This document shows positions 8,428 to 17,222 of a stretch of 33,556 nucleotides of DNA, in pieces (the first letter of the stretch is position 1; each line of letters opens with the position of its first letter). The stretch lies in the NCBI GenBank assembly GCA_949288785.1, contig CASELQ010000028.1, positions 1 through 33,556 of the forward strand, read 5' to 3'. Made by a program: the position numbers and the translations under genes. The DNA comes from an uncultured Eubacteriales bacterium. Its GTDB lineage: Bacteria > Bacillota > Clostridia > Christensenellales > Borkfalkiaceae. Below the pieces are notes generated by a model that was not told the DNA's origin, searched no databases, and saw nothing but the letters and a program-made list of their open reading frames with translations.

Positions 8428-8654
8428 ACCACAAGATCTCCTTCGCAATATTTTCTTATAGTAAGCCCCGTGCCCGTAAGGGTAAGCCCGCCGTTTTTCA
8501 AACGCAACTCTATTTTATCAGGCGAATAACTTTTAACGGCGCCCACGTTCTGCAAATATATAGCCCCGTCTCCGTATAAAACCGCCTTGAAAAGGGGTTC
8601 CGCGGGCGTTTCCCCAAGCCCCAGCCCGGCTATTATGTTTTCTATAAATCCCAT
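8394..8654 (-). CDS. yqfC: YabP/YqfC-family sporulation protein
   Basis: 86 aa, a small all-beta protein (KAVLYGDGAIYLQNVGAVK, then the LTGTGLTIRKYCEGDLVVCG pattern) matching the YabP/YqfC family in length and motif. It lies immediately upstream of, and overlaps, yqfD, as in Bacillus subtilis. It has a weak GGGTG ribosome binding site. A possible sporulation-type promoter lies just upstream. Confidence 0.88.
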   Translation of the reverse strand: MGFIENIIAGLGLGETPAEPLFKAVLYGDGAIYLQNVGAVKSYSPDKIELRLKNGGLTLTGTGLTIRKYCEGDLVVCGKIKTLSRN

Positions 8655-8672
8655 ATTACACCCGTTAAATTA

Positions 8673-8701
8673 AGTTTATGCCGCAAAGGCGTTAAAAATA
8701 C
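8673..8701 (-). promoter_or_regulatory. Candidate sigma-E-like promoter of yqfC-yqfD
   Basis: On the minus strand GTATTTTT (8701-8694), 13-nt spacer, CATAAACT (8680-8673) resembles the sigma-E consensus (-10 CATAnnnT). The yqfC start is about 20 nt downstream. The call is motivated by gene function; no good sigma-A box is seen here. Confidence 0.3.
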
Positions 8702-8784
8702 GCGCCGCGCCGTACGTTCTGCCACAAACAGCCGCCCCGTGCAAAAAACGCCCGTACCGTGTTAAACGCCGCCGCGCAAAAAAT

Positions 8785-8820
8785 ATCCGCCGCCCGCGGG
8801 TGTTGCCGCGGGCGGCGGAT
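8785..8820 (-). terminator. Strong intrinsic terminator after the aconitase-family gene
   Basis: A perfect 15-bp GC-rich stem (8785-8799 with 8806-8820) and a 6-nt loop, followed on the minus strand by ATTTTTTG. On the plus strand the stem is followed by A-rich sequence, so it works for minus-strand transcription. It lies about 120 nt after the stop of the hydratase. Confidence 0.85.
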
Positions 8821-8938
8821 AAAAAATCATCGTAATTATTGCATACTCGTTTTATAATTATTACGTGCTTGTTTTTGAAAACCGCGGCAGTTCCGTTCAG
8901 TCCGCCCGGAAAACCGTCGCAAATCTCCGCACGTTTAT

Positions 8939-11107
8939 TTAACCTTTATAATAATTTATGAGACAGCCCTTTAATATTATCTCTCTTTCCGCGGGGGTGA
9001 GCGGGTCTAATTTAAGGGTTATCTCTCTCGGCTTGTCGCCTATCACCTTTGCCTTAAACTCTCCTTTCCCTTCCCTTATTGCCTGCGCGGCGCCCTCTAT
9101 GTAAATATATTCGCCCACGGCAAAATCGTTTTTCGGGAAAAGGAATGGTATCATACCCCAGTTTATGAGGTTGCTCCTGTAACGCTTGGTGGCGTATTCG
9201 CAGGCGATGTTCGCAACTCCCCCCAGCACGCGCTGGCAGGAAGCCGCCTGCTCACGTGCCGAACCGTCGCCCGGTTTTACCGAACACACCGCGCTGCCGT
9301 AAGTGGTATCCTTTTCCGAAATACCCTCTATCGCGGGGAAACCCTCCGCCTTAACCGCCTTTGCCCGCGCAACGTACTGCGGATCCTTGCGGGAAAGGGC
9401 AAACTCGGCAAGTTTTAAGGGGTTAGAGCGGTAAGAAGAAGTTTCGCCCGAGGGGATAAGTTCATCCGTAGTTGTTACGGGGTCGTGAAGCACCGACACC
9501 ACTTTTAATAAAAGGTTGTCTTTAAGCGCTTCCATGGGCGGCCAGTCCGCGATATTGGGCCCGTAAACGAGGTCGGCGTCCTTTTGCGGCTTGCCCGTGC
9601 CGCCGTAAACGCGCGCCTCGTAAATTCTGCCGTCAAATTTATATTTTTTGATTTTGGCGGAATATTCCTCGTCCATGGCGGAAGTTATGGCGCCGCCCGC
9701 CCGCGCGGTTGCGGCAATGCTGCGCGCGTCCATAAGCGCAACGGCGGCAAGCTGCCCGCCCGCGGGCTTACTGCCCTCCCTGCTCTCGAAGTTCCTCGTG
9801 GTGTGGCGGATGGAAAGCCCGTTGTTGGCTGGCACGTCTCCCGCGCCGAAACAGGGGCCGCAGAAGGCGGTTTTAACCACCGCTCCGTCCACCATCAGGC
9901 GGGAGATATAACCCCCGTCCACCAACGCTTTATATACCGGCTGGCTGGAAGGATACACGTCCAGCGTAAAGTCGTTATTGGAAACGGGCGCGTCTTTAAG
10001 TATCTCCGCCGCCGCGGCAATGTTCTCGTACATACCGCCCGCGCAGCCGGCTATCACGCCCTGCTCCACGTAAACTTTGCCGTCCCTTATCTTGTCGGTA
10101 AGGCAGAACTTTCCCTTGCCTTCCGGCAGCAGTTTGTTGCCCGCCTCTTCGCAAGCCTTTAACAGTTCGTACGGGCGGGAAAGAAAATCTCTTATGGTAT
10201 ATGCGTTGGAGGGGTGGAAGGGCAAAGCAATCATAGGCTCCACTTTACTTAAATCTATCACAATGCCCCTGTCGTAATAGGCGCCCTCTTCGGGTGAAAG
10301 TTTTTTATAAGCCCCCGCTCTGCCGTGCGCGGCAAAATATTCCTCCGTTTTTTCGTCGGTCTCCCAGATAGAAGAAAGGCAGGTGGTCTCTGTCGTCATA
10401 ACGTCTATCCCGTTGCGGAAGTCCATGGAAAGCCCCTTTATGCCGCTGCCCACGAATTCCAGCACGCGGTTTTTCACAAACCCGCACCCGAAAGTTTCCT
10501 TTATAAGGGCAAGCGCCACGTCCTGCGGACCCACGCCGCGGCGAAGCCTGCCCTTTAACTGCACCGCCACAATCTCCGGATAATCTATGTCGTAAGTCTT
10601 TTCGAGAAGCTGTTTTACAAGTTCAGGTCCTCCCTCGCCCACGGCAAGCGTACCCAGAGCCCCGTAACGGGTATGGGAATCGGAGCCCAAGATCATCGCC
10701 CCGCAAAAGGCGCGCATCTCGCGCATATACTGGTGTATTACCGCAAGGTGCGGAGGCACGAACGCCCCGCCGTACTTTCTGGCGGCGGAAAGCCCGAACA
10801 CGTGGTCGTCCTCGTTTATGGTGCCGCCTACCGCGCAAAGCGAGTTGTGGCAGTTAGTGAGCGTGTAAGGAATGGGAAATTCCTTTAACCCGGAGGCCTT
10901 TGCCGTCTGGATAATGCCCACGTACGTAATATCGTGCGAGGTGATCTCATCGAACTTTATTTTAAGCTTATCCGGGTCGCTGCCCGTATTGTGCGCCTGT
11001 AAAATTTTATAAGCCATGGTGCCGCGCCTTGCTTGTTTATCCGGGGCGGAGCACCTGACCAGCCTGCCGCCGGAGTATTTTACGCCGTATTTTTTGAGTT
11101 TTACCAT
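8939..11107 (-). CDS. Aconitase-superfamily hydratase (probable aconitate hydratase)
   Basis: 722 aa. Hallmarks of the [4Fe-4S] aconitase superfamily are present: [27 protein letters not shown] near residue 141-154, cluster ligands C355 (AGCAGG) and C416/C419 (FCGPCFG), and a C-terminal swivel domain with [13 protein letters not shown] and [11 protein letters not shown]. It resembles the large single-chain group often annotated only as 'hydratase' (E. coli YbhJ-like) in Clostridia rather than canonical AcnA. Citrate/isocitrate is the natural guess for substrate, but another 2-hydroxy acid cannot be excluded. It is monocistronic: own promoter at 11138-11166, own terminator at 8785-8820. ATG at 11107 is preferred because residues 1-29 match the extended N-terminus of this group; M31 is the alternative. 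Confidence 0.88.
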   Translation of the reverse strand: MVKLKKYGVKYSGGRLVRCSAPDKQARRGTMAYKILQAHNTGSDPDKLKIKFDEITSHDITYVGIIQTAKASGLKEFPIPYTLTNCHNSLCAVGGTINEDDHVFGLSAARKYGGAFVPPHLAVIHQYMREMRAFCGAMILGSDSHTRYGALGTLAVGEGGPELVKQLLEKTYDIDYPEIVAVQLKGRLRRGVGPQDVALALIKETFGCGFVKNRVLEFVGSGIKGLSMDFRNGIDVMTTETTCLSSIWETDEKTEEYFAAHGRAGAYKKLSPEEGAYYDRGIVIDLSKVEPMIALPFHPSNAYTIRDFLSRPYELLKACEEAGNKLLPEGKGKFCLTDKIRDGKVYVEQGVIAGCAGGMYENIAAAAEILKDAPVSNNDFTLDVYPSSQPVYKALVDGGYISRLMVDGAVVKTAFCGPCFGAGDVPANNGLSIRHTTRNFESREGSKPAGGQLAAVALMDARSIAATARAGGAITSAMDEEYSAKIKKYKFDGRIYEARVYGGTGKPQKDADLVYGPNIADWPPMEALKDNLLLKVVSVLHDPVTTTDELIPSGETSSYRSNPLKLAEFALSRKDPQYVARAKAVKAEGFPAIEGISEKDTTYGSAVCSVKPGDGSAREQAASCQRVLGGVANIACEYATKRYRSNLINWGMIPFLFPKNDFAVGEYIYIEGAAQAIREGKGEFKAKVIGDKPREITLKLDPLTPAEREIILKGCLINYYKG

Positions 11108-11137
11108 AAAAACCGCCTTTTTTTCGAATATAAATCA

Positions 11138-11166
11138 ATTTTATCACAAGCCCCGCCGCAATGCAA
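11138..11166 (-). promoter_or_regulatory. Sigma-A promoter of the aconitase-family gene
   Basis: TTGCAT (11166-11161), 17-nt spacer, TAAAAT (11143-11138). It gives a leader of about 25 nt. Confidence 0.65.
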
Positions 11167-11209
11167 GAAAAAAACGGGCGGCCGCCGTCAAAAAAATTAA
11201 AAATTCGCC

Positions 11210-11238
11210 TTGCCTTTTTGCCCGTTATGTTATAAAAT
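11210..11238 (+). promoter_or_regulatory. Promoter of the PH-like membrane gene (nearly leaderless)
   Basis: TTGCCT (11210-11215) with 17-nt spacing to TAAAAT (11233-11238), or an extended -10 TGTTATAAA (11228-11236). Either predicts a transcript start at about 11243-11245, at the ATG itself. Confidence 0.5.
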
Positions 11239-11244
11239 ATCAGT

Positions 11245-11685
11245 ATGAACACTTTCAGATACAAATACGGAAAACTTGTTTCGGGGCTTTTAATAGCCGT
11301 CCTGCCCATAACCGCTGCGGGACTTATTTGGAACATATATAATATTGTCGCGCTTTACGAAACGGGCGGAACGTTCAGGCTGATAACCTACGGAATAACC
11401 GCCGCCGTAATGCTTATGCTGCTCGTATTTGAGGCGGCGGCGCTGTTCAGAGCAAAATACACGGTGAAAGAAGGCTTTCTTACCTGCACCATAGGGTTCG
11501 TGCGCTCCAAGCGCAAAGTAAAAGACGTTGCCGCCGTAACGGTGAAAGACAAAAAACTTGCGGTGATATTTTCGGGCGGGGAATATTCGGTAATAGTGAT
11601 AGACGAGGATAAGTATGCGGATTTTATAGGCGCGCTTGAAAATGAAAATCCCGATATAATAGTGGAAAACGACACCGGGTTTTAA
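11245..11685 (+). CDS. Small membrane protein with PH-like cytoplasmic domain
   Basis: 146 aa. Two hydrophobic helices (about 10-35 and 45-68) are followed by a beta-rich C-terminal domain (YTVKEGFLTCTIGFVRSKR, then VAAVTVKDKKLAVIFSGGEY and an acidic helix). This is the layout of bacterial PH-like / YdbS- or YcxB-type membrane proteins. No function can be assigned. There is no visible Shine-Dalgarno before ATG 11245, and the promoter -10 lies only about 7 nt upstream, so the mRNA may be leaderless. It is divergent from the aconitase-family gene. Confidence 0.75.
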   Translation: MNTFRYKYGKLVSGLLIAVLPITAAGLIWNIYNIVALYETGGTFRLITYGITAAVMLMLLVFEAAALFRAKYTVKEGFLTCTIGFVRSKRKVKDVAAVTVKDKKLAVIFSGGEYSVIVIDEDKYADFIGALENENPDIIVENDTGF

Positions 11686-11747
11686 TCTTTACGGAAATAG
11701 TTTACCCGAAAGCGCAAAAATTTTACGTTTACCATACAATAATATTG

Positions 11748-11777
11748 TTGACAAAAACAAAAAACTTGTGATAAACT
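11748..11777 (+). promoter_or_regulatory. Sigma-A promoter of the M-box/mgtE transcript
   Basis: TTGACA (11748-11753), 18-nt spacer, TAAACT (11772-11777). Transcription would start just before the M-box. Confidence 0.65.
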
Positions 11778-11796
11778 GAAAACGAAAAATAAATAT

Positions 11797-11960
11797 ACTC
11801 CGGTAGGTAAGGCTACCATAGGGATACGGACTGATGCCGCGGAATGGTGGAGACACCATGAGAAGGTCAGCAGGCTGCGTCGAAAACAAGGCGCAATCTA
11901 ATGCAGTTACACAGCCCTACGGTGCTAAAGCCAGAATGGTTACGAGCGGCTTGCCGCAAT
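11797..11960 (+). promoter_or_regulatory. M-box (ykoK leader) magnesium riboswitch
   Basis: The leader holds the conserved M-box landmarks in order: GTAGGTAAGGCTACCATA (11803-11820), GGGATACGGACTGATGCCG, a variable hairpin with a GGTGGAGACACC core, AATGCAGTT (11899-11907) and CGGTGCTAAAGCC (11920-11932). It is followed by a short GCGGC-TT-GCCGC hairpin and the intrinsic terminator at 11971-11996, then mgtE. The M-box aptamer folds on Mg2+ and, in the known mgtE case, shuts off the gene when magnesium is sufficient. Motifs, terminator and downstream gene agree. Confidence 0.92.
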
Positions 11961-11970
11961 TTTGGTTTTT

Positions 11971-11996
11971 ACCCGCCTTTTTCGGCGGGTTTTTTT
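11971..11996 (+). terminator. Riboswitch-controlled terminator before mgtE
   Basis: ACCCGCC (11971-11977) pairs with GGCGGGT (11984-11990), followed by a run of T to 11996. It lies 20 nt before the mgtE start and is the expression platform of the M-box. Confidence 0.88.
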
Positions 11997-12016
11997 ACCG
12001 GAAAAGGAGGTGCGGG

Positions 12017-13393
12017 ATGAACGAACAGCCCGAAAAGATTTTTGAAGACCTCACCCGGTTCTTTGAAAACCGTAAATTTGCAGACCTGAGAATAGCGCTC
12101 CTGGACATGGAACCGGCGGACATAGCCGCGTTTATGGAACAGGAACTCGGCGAGACCGAAAGACTTATGTTCTTCCGATTGCTTCCGAAAGAGCTCGCCT
12201 CGGACGTGTTTTCCGAATTCGACGCGGATACGCAGGAAAACCTGATAAAGGCGTTCACCGATAAGGAGCTGAAAGCGGTCATAGACGACATGTTTATGGA
12301 CGACACCGTGGACCTCATCGAAGAAATGCCCGCCAACGTGGTAAAGCGAATACTCAAAAACTCCGACCCCGAAAACAGAAAACAGATAAACGAACTTTTG
12401 GAATACCCGGAAGACTCCGCGGGGTCCATAATGACCACCGAATACGTTTCCTTTTCCGCCAAAATGACGGTGGACGGCGCATTCGACAAGATAAGGAGAA
12501 CGGGGCTTGACAAGGAGACCGTTTACACCTGTTACGTAACCGACGGCAAGCGCAAACTCATAGGCGTGGTTACGGTCAAAAAGCTGTTGCTTTCGGAAAA
12601 GACCGCGCTGGTGGAAAATATTATGGACACCGGCATTATCACCGCCCTCACCACGGACGACAAGGAGCAGGTTGCAATGAAGTTTTCCAAGTACGACTTT
12701 CTTGCTCTGCCGGTGGTGGACAGAGAGGGCTGCCTTGTGGGCATAGTTACGGTAGACGACGCGGTGGACGTTTTGCAGGAGGAGGCTACCGAAGACATTC
12801 AGAAGATGGCTGCAATTCTGCCTACCGAAAAGCCTTACTTAAAACAAAGCATATGGAGCATATACCGCGCGCGCATACCGTGGCTGCTGCTCTTAATGAT
12901 CTCCGCCACCTTCACAAGCCTTATCCTTTCAAGTTACGAACACAGGCTTGCCGCAATAGCCAGCGGCGCAACCCTTTATGCGTTCGTACCCATGCTTATG
13001 GATACGGCGGGCAACGCCGGCAGCCAGAGTTCGGTTACCGTTATCCGCGCGCTTGCGCTCGGGGAGATATCTTTCAGGGATCTGTTCAAAATATTGTGGA
13101 AGGAAATGCGGGTTGCCGTGCTGCTTGCCTTTTCGGTGGCGGCGGTGTGTTTTGCAAAACTTTTGCTCATAGACAGACTTTATAACGAAGTTACCGTTAC
13201 CATCGCTCTGATAGTTTCGGGCGTGCTTATGCTGACCATAATAATGGCTAAATTCGTGGGCTGCCTTCTGCCCCTGTTCGCAAAGAAATTAAAGCTGGAC
13301 CCGGCAGTGGTTGCAAGCCCCTTTATAACCACCATAGTGGACGCGCTTGCCCTCATAGTTTATTGTTCAATAGCCATAGCAATACTTGCCTGA
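12017..13393 (+). CDS. mgtE: Magnesium transporter MgtE
   Basis: 458 aa from ATG 12017, which has AAAGGAGG upstream. The open frame extends left to 11834, but that extension lies in the riboswitch and terminator and is not coding. The N-terminal MgtE superhelix domain (about 1-130) is followed by two CBS domains (SAGSIMTTEYVSF, then VENIMDTGIITAL.. VVDREGCLVGIVTVDDAVDV) that sense cytoplasmic Mg2+. The five-helix membrane pore begins near residue 285. Pore motifs MDTAGNAGSQSSV and PFITTIVDALAL (selectivity-filter Asp near residue 440) are intact. It is a homodimeric Mg2+ channel of the inner membrane, regulated transcriptionally by the M-box. Confidence 0.96.
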   Translation: MNEQPEKIFEDLTRFFENRKFADLRIALLDMEPADIAAFMEQELGETERLMFFRLLPKELASDVFSEFDADTQENLIKAFTDKELKAVIDDMFMDDTVDLIEEMPANVVKRILKNSDPENRKQINELLEYPEDSAGSIMTTEYVSFSAKMTVDGAFDKIRRTGLDKETVYTCYVTDGKRKLIGVVTVKKLLLSEKTALVENIMDTGIITALTTDDKEQVAMKFSKYDFLALPVVDREGCLVGIVTVDDAVDVLQEEATEDIQKMAAILPTEKPYLKQSIWSIYRARIPWLLLLMISATFTSLILSSYEHRLAAIASGATLYAFVPMLMDTAGNAGSQSSVTVIRALALGEISFRDLFKILWKEMRVAVLLAFSVAAVCFAKLLLIDRLYNEVTVTIALIVSGVLMLTIIMAKFVGCLLPLFAKKLKLDPAVVASPFITTIVDALALIVYCSIAIAILA

Positions 13394-13430
13394 CAGAAAA
13401 AAACTATCCTTTAATTAACATTTAAAAGCA

Positions 13431-13462
13431 CGGCGCCCCGCAGGTATACCTGCGGGGCGCCG
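13431..13462. terminator. Perfect 32-nt palindrome between convergent genes (probable bidirectional terminator)
   Basis: 16+16 nt perfect inverted repeat with no formal loop (CGGCGCCCCGCAGGTA and its complement). It separates mgtE (plus) from the lipoprotein genes (minus). The T tracts are poor: TAAACATATT on the plus side and TGCTTTTAAATG on the minus side. Position argues for termination of both, and stem strength supports it. Confidence 0.6.
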
Positions 13463-13536
13463 TAAACATATTATTCGCATTTACATAAAAACGCCGAAAA
13501 TCTTTGCCGCACTTATTTAAGTAAAACCCGTTAAGG

Positions 13537-15093
13537 TTACGGCTTTATAAGCTTAAAGAGGTTGCCGCCCGAACTTTCCGCCGTATATCTTACGAGCACA
13601 TATTCCCCCGTGCCGGTAAAATACGCCGCGCCGTAAGATTCGCAAAGCAGGGTCTTGCCGATATAGTAACAATATTTCCCCTCCGCGTCTTGCGTATAGT
13701 AACCCAGTTCGTTTGTCCCCACATAGTCGGATATTTCGTGCTCCGCCCCGTCGTACATATAATAAACGGTGCCGCCGTCCGCCTGCTTTGAGAGTATAAC
13801 GCAGTCGTTATAAGAGGCAATTACCTCGGCGTTCTGCTCTTTAAGGTTATACACCGCCTCGGTCATGTCGGAATTGTATAACACGTCCCCTACTTCGCTG
13901 AACGCCCCCGTGCGGGTAACCGAATCGGTTTTCCAGCGCGATATTACGTTACACTCGTTATCCACGATATAGGTGAACCCGTGTTTGTCCGAAACCTGCC
14001 ACCTGTTTTCCCCTATGCTTACAATATCGTCGTTTATGCCGGATATCTTGTCTTCCGCATCCAGCCGGCATTTGCCCTTTCCGTCGTTACCGAGCGCCAG
14101 AACCGCCGTTTCGGAAGTTACCAGCCGCTCCTCGGATATGGGATATACTATGGCAACGTTTTCAACCCCGCCCGCGAACACGGCGCGCTCCTCCGCCGAA
14201 TAATTTCCGTTTATTATATGCTCTATTCTGTATCTCAAATCAAGTTCGTCTATCTTCTGATTGTCAGCGGAGGACTTTTCCGTCTGCCAAAGATAAGTTT
14301 TTAAATTATACTTGGTGCCGTCCGCCAGAATATAGTCGTAATCGCCCTCCGAATCGGGCTGCCGATAATACTCCTGCACAAGTACGTTACCGTTATCGAG
14401 AACGTACCAATTGGTGGAGGCATAGTCTTTTTTAAGATATTCGCGGTAAACCTGCCCGTCTTTAAGCCCGTCCCTTTCATAAACTTTTATAGCCGCCGAA
14501 TCGTCCGAATAAATATACTTATCCGTTACAATGCCGGAAGGTACGGTTTCCCCGTCCTGCACTCCTTCCGTAAGCAGACGTATCTCGCCGGAGGGGGCGG
14601 TATAAAAGATTTTATCCTCTATGGTAAGCCTGCTCCCGGTCTGCCCGTCTCCGCTCAGCGAAACCTTGGGATTATCCGCCGAACTCACCCGGCAGAACTC
14701 GTTACCCAACCCGTCGTAATAAATAATATCCTGCCCGTTATCCGCCCTGAGCACGGTAAACGGAAGGCTGCCTGCGGCATAATAAGATAAATCGGTTAAA
14801 ATCCAGGTGTTCTCGGCATCGTCGGTAAATTTTAAGAATTTACCGCTCTCTGTAAAATAATATGCCTGAACGCCATCGCCGCCGAACATTATCGCGCCGC
14901 TTTCATAGCCGGTATAGTTCATGCCGCTTGCATCGGAAAGGTCGGTTACCTGCGCAAAGGCGCCGCTTGCCGCATAATAATCTGCCAGGTTATCGGGAGA
15001 ACTCAGTTTATAAACGTCTTTCCAGGAGGCGCACGCCCCGAACATCACCGCCGCAAGCCCTATCGCGGCGCATGCCGTTATCTTTTTTTTCAT
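13537..15093 (-). CDS. Putative lipoprotein, downstream member of a tandem paralogous pair
   Basis: 518 aa from ATG 15093, which has AAAGGAGG 8 nt upstream and opens with a lipoprotein signal (MKKKITACAAIGLAAVMFGAC, Cys about 21). The rest is extracytoplasmic and rich in Tyr, Asp and Gly with repeating short beta strands, suggesting a beta-propeller-like fold (inference). Segments parallel the upstream gene: NVAIVYPISEERL against NIAAIYPIRDKRI, and DNGNVLVQ.. DYDYI against GNGTVLVQ.. DYDFI. No enzyme motif is recognised. Without the frameshift correction in the neighbour, the frame is continuous with it (one 1131-codon frame from 16932), but the internal ribosome binding site and signal peptide mark a separate gene. 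Confidence 0.75.
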   Translation of the reverse strand: MKKKITACAAIGLAAVMFGACASWKDVYKLSSPDNLADYYAASGAFAQVTDLSDASGMNYTGYESGAIMFGGDGVQAYYFTESGKFLKFTDDAENTWILTDLSYYAAGSLPFTVLRADNGQDIIYYDGLGNEFCRVSSADNPKVSLSGDGQTGSRLTIEDKIFYTAPSGEIRLLTEGVQDGETVPSGIVTDKYIYSDDSAAIKVYERDGLKDGQVYREYLKKDYASTNWYVLDNGNVLVQEYYRQPDSEGDYDYILADGTKYNLKTYLWQTEKSSADNQKIDELDLRYRIEHIINGNYSAEERAVFAGGVENVAIVYPISEERLVTSETAVLALGNDGKGKCRLDAEDKISGINDDIVSIGENRWQVSDKHGFTYIVDNECNVISRWKTDSVTRTGAFSEVGDVLYNSDMTEAVYNLKEQNAEVIASYNDCVILSKQADGGTVYYMYDGAEHEISDYVGTNELGYYTQDAEGKYCYYIGKTLLCESYGAAYFTGTGEYVLVRYTAESSGGNLFKLIKP

Positions 15094-15107
15094 GATATCT
15101 CCCTCCT

Positions 15108-16932
15108 TTAACCTCTTTCCGCCGTATACGCCATATATTTTGCCGCGCCCTGCTCGGTATATTTTATGACGTATGCCCCGCTGCTGCCGTATACCTCGTA
15201 TAAGGGTGCCGTCCGCCCCGTAATAGGCGTAAGCCGTGTTGCCGCCATCCGAATACGTTACGGCATAAATATCGTTTTCGGAAGCTTTTAAGCTCATAAA
15301 CTCCGCCGTGCGCAGCGCCTTTCCCGTTTGATCGTATAAGGTATACCGCGTTTCCGAAGTACTCTCATCCGTCTTAACGGCGATAAACGCCTGTTTTCCC
15401 ACCAAATTCACCGAGTACGCACCCCCGTCGCAATCTATCTCAAACGAATTGTCCGCGCCGGCAAAATAGGTGTAAACGTAACTCCCGTCGGTCTGCCGTT
15501 CGCTTATTATAAAGGCGCTTTCCAGAACTTTCACGGTTACCGACTGCCCGGACATATCCCTTATAACGTTAAGCCGCTTGTCGTATATCTTTTGCCGTTC
15601 GGCGCTGTAAGACATATCCCCGCAGGAAACAAGCGCGTCGTATTGCTCGGTAGGCATGCAGTTTCCCCGTTCGCCGGTATTATCGTCATATATCCAGGTA
15701 TATCCGTTTTTATCGGCAATGGAATATATCCCGCCGCCGAGGGGCTGAGGCATACCTTCCTGATGGGCGATAAACCCGTCTAACCGGCGCTCTATTTTAA
15801 GTTTGTCGGTCATGACAACCAGAACGCTCTCGTTTAAGTTTATACGCTTATCGCGAATGGGATATATCGCCGCTATGTTCTGAGTCTTTTCCGTAAACAG
15901 ATCTTCTATGCCCGGCAACTGCTGTCCCGCCGCTTGAAAAACGGCTCTGTTTATGACCGTTTCGATATAAAAATCGGTGTCGAATTCCTTGGTCTTCATC
16001 TTGGAAAGATCCAGCGAATACTGATGCAGTTTGACCTTATCGCCGTCAACGATAAAATCGTAATCGTTGGTGTCGCCCGGCATAACGGAAGTATACTGCA
16101 CGAGCACCGTGCCGTTCCCGAGAATAAAGAATGCGGCGCTTTCCGCTTCGTCCGGCACCTCGTATATGCCCTTTATGGAAAAATCGGAATTATAAGTATA
16201 TACGGCGCCGGCAGAATTGTCTATCCGCACCAGATTGCCGTTAAGCTCGCCCGCCTCGGTATCTATACCGATAAGAGGGTTATATTCGGAAAAAACCGAC
16301 AAACTGCCGCTCTCATCGGCACGGTATACTTCGTTGCCGAACATTACGTAAGTTCCGAGCACGACAGGTACGGGATACGAAGACAGTTTAAGCTCCTCCT
16401 CCGTAAGGGCTGCCACAATGTTATAATTTGCGTCTACAAGCGTATATTCCCGCACGGTAACGGGCTGCCCCTCCTCTTCGGAAACGGTATTTTTTTCTAT
16501 GACGATGGCAAGCCCTTTTTCCTGCAAGCCCGGGCCGCCGCCCGAAAAATACGAGTATGCGAAAATATTGTCCGCCCGGTAATATTCTCCCGAGGAAGAA
16601 GCGGTGTCATAATAACCGTCAGGCAGGTTTAAAACGGGCTTTTCCCCGTAAAAGTACACGCTCAGACGCATGGTTATAACGCCGTTCTCTTCCGAATCGT
16701 CGGTAAAAAGAATATACTTATCGGTAGATTTCTCTATTTCCCATCCGTCGTATTCGGAAAGTTCCGCCGTCTCATACCGGGGCGCGGCGGGAAAAAGCGC
16801 TTCCCCGTTGAAATAGTCCGAAATCCTGTCGGCATTTTTCACGTCTGCCGAAGATCCGCAGCCGGCAAGCCCCAGCGCCAGCGCCGTTACCGTAAGAGCC
16901 GCAATAAACGCGGCGCCCCTTCTTGTTTTCAT
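15108..16932 (-). CDS. Putative lipoprotein, upstream member of the pair, with a 1-nt frameshift near its end
   Basis: It starts at ATG 16932 (GGGAGG upstream) with a lipoprotein signal ending LGLAGCGSS (Cys about 25). The frame runs cleanly for about 575 codons, then at the CCC at 15206-15204 coding character moves to the +1 frame. Skipping one base gives GTLYEVYGSSGAYVIKYTE.. and ends at TAA 15110-15108, overlapping the ribosome binding site of the next gene. That matches the paralogue's C-terminal pattern (ESYGAAYF.. EYVLVRYTAE). Corrected length is about 607 aa. As given, the frame instead reads through an Arg/Gly-rich nonsense stretch into the second gene. Function is unknown; it is an outward-facing, membrane-anchored protein. 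Confidence 0.72.
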
Positions 16933-17022
16933 CCTCTACCTCCCGTTATGCTCGATGCGGGGTTTAACCCGTATTCGCTCTGCCGTTTGCGCCGGCAGCC
17001 TGACCTTATTCCCTATAAGATT

Positions 17023-17051
17023 ATATTAACATCCGGCATGCCCTCTGTCAA
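17023..17051 (-). promoter_or_regulatory. Promoter of the lipoprotein pair
   Basis: TTGACA (17051-17046), 17-nt spacer, TAATAT (17028-17023). A TATAAT at 17025-17020 also exists, but with 20-nt spacing. The leader is about 90 nt. Confidence 0.55.
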
Positions 17052-17142
17052 GGAAATATATGAAATTCCCGTGTTTTTCCGTATACTCGCCGGTTTTTGC
17101 GCCATATAGCCCGTTTTTACGCAATACCCCGTATAAGCCGAA

Positions 17143-17178
17143 CGGCGCCCGCGCACCAAAAAAAGAGCGCGGGCGCCG
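17143..17178 (-). terminator. Strong hairpin downstream of mscL
   Basis: A 12-bp perfect GC stem (17143-17154 with 17167-17178). The loop holds a T7 run on the minus strand, and no T tract follows the stem. It lies 45 nt after the mscL stop, ahead of the lipoprotein promoter, so a transcription stop for mscL is the likely role. The lack of a 3' U tract makes this uncertain. Confidence 0.45.
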
Positions 17179-17222
17179 TAATGCCGTTCGTTTTTAAAAC
17201 GCAAATAAGACATAAAGCGCCG

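Noticed and set aside
11834..12016. A 61-codon N-terminal extension of mgtE in the same frame
   Set aside because: It overlaps the M-box aptamer and terminator, and a strong ribosome binding site sits at 12004-12010 before ATG 12017.
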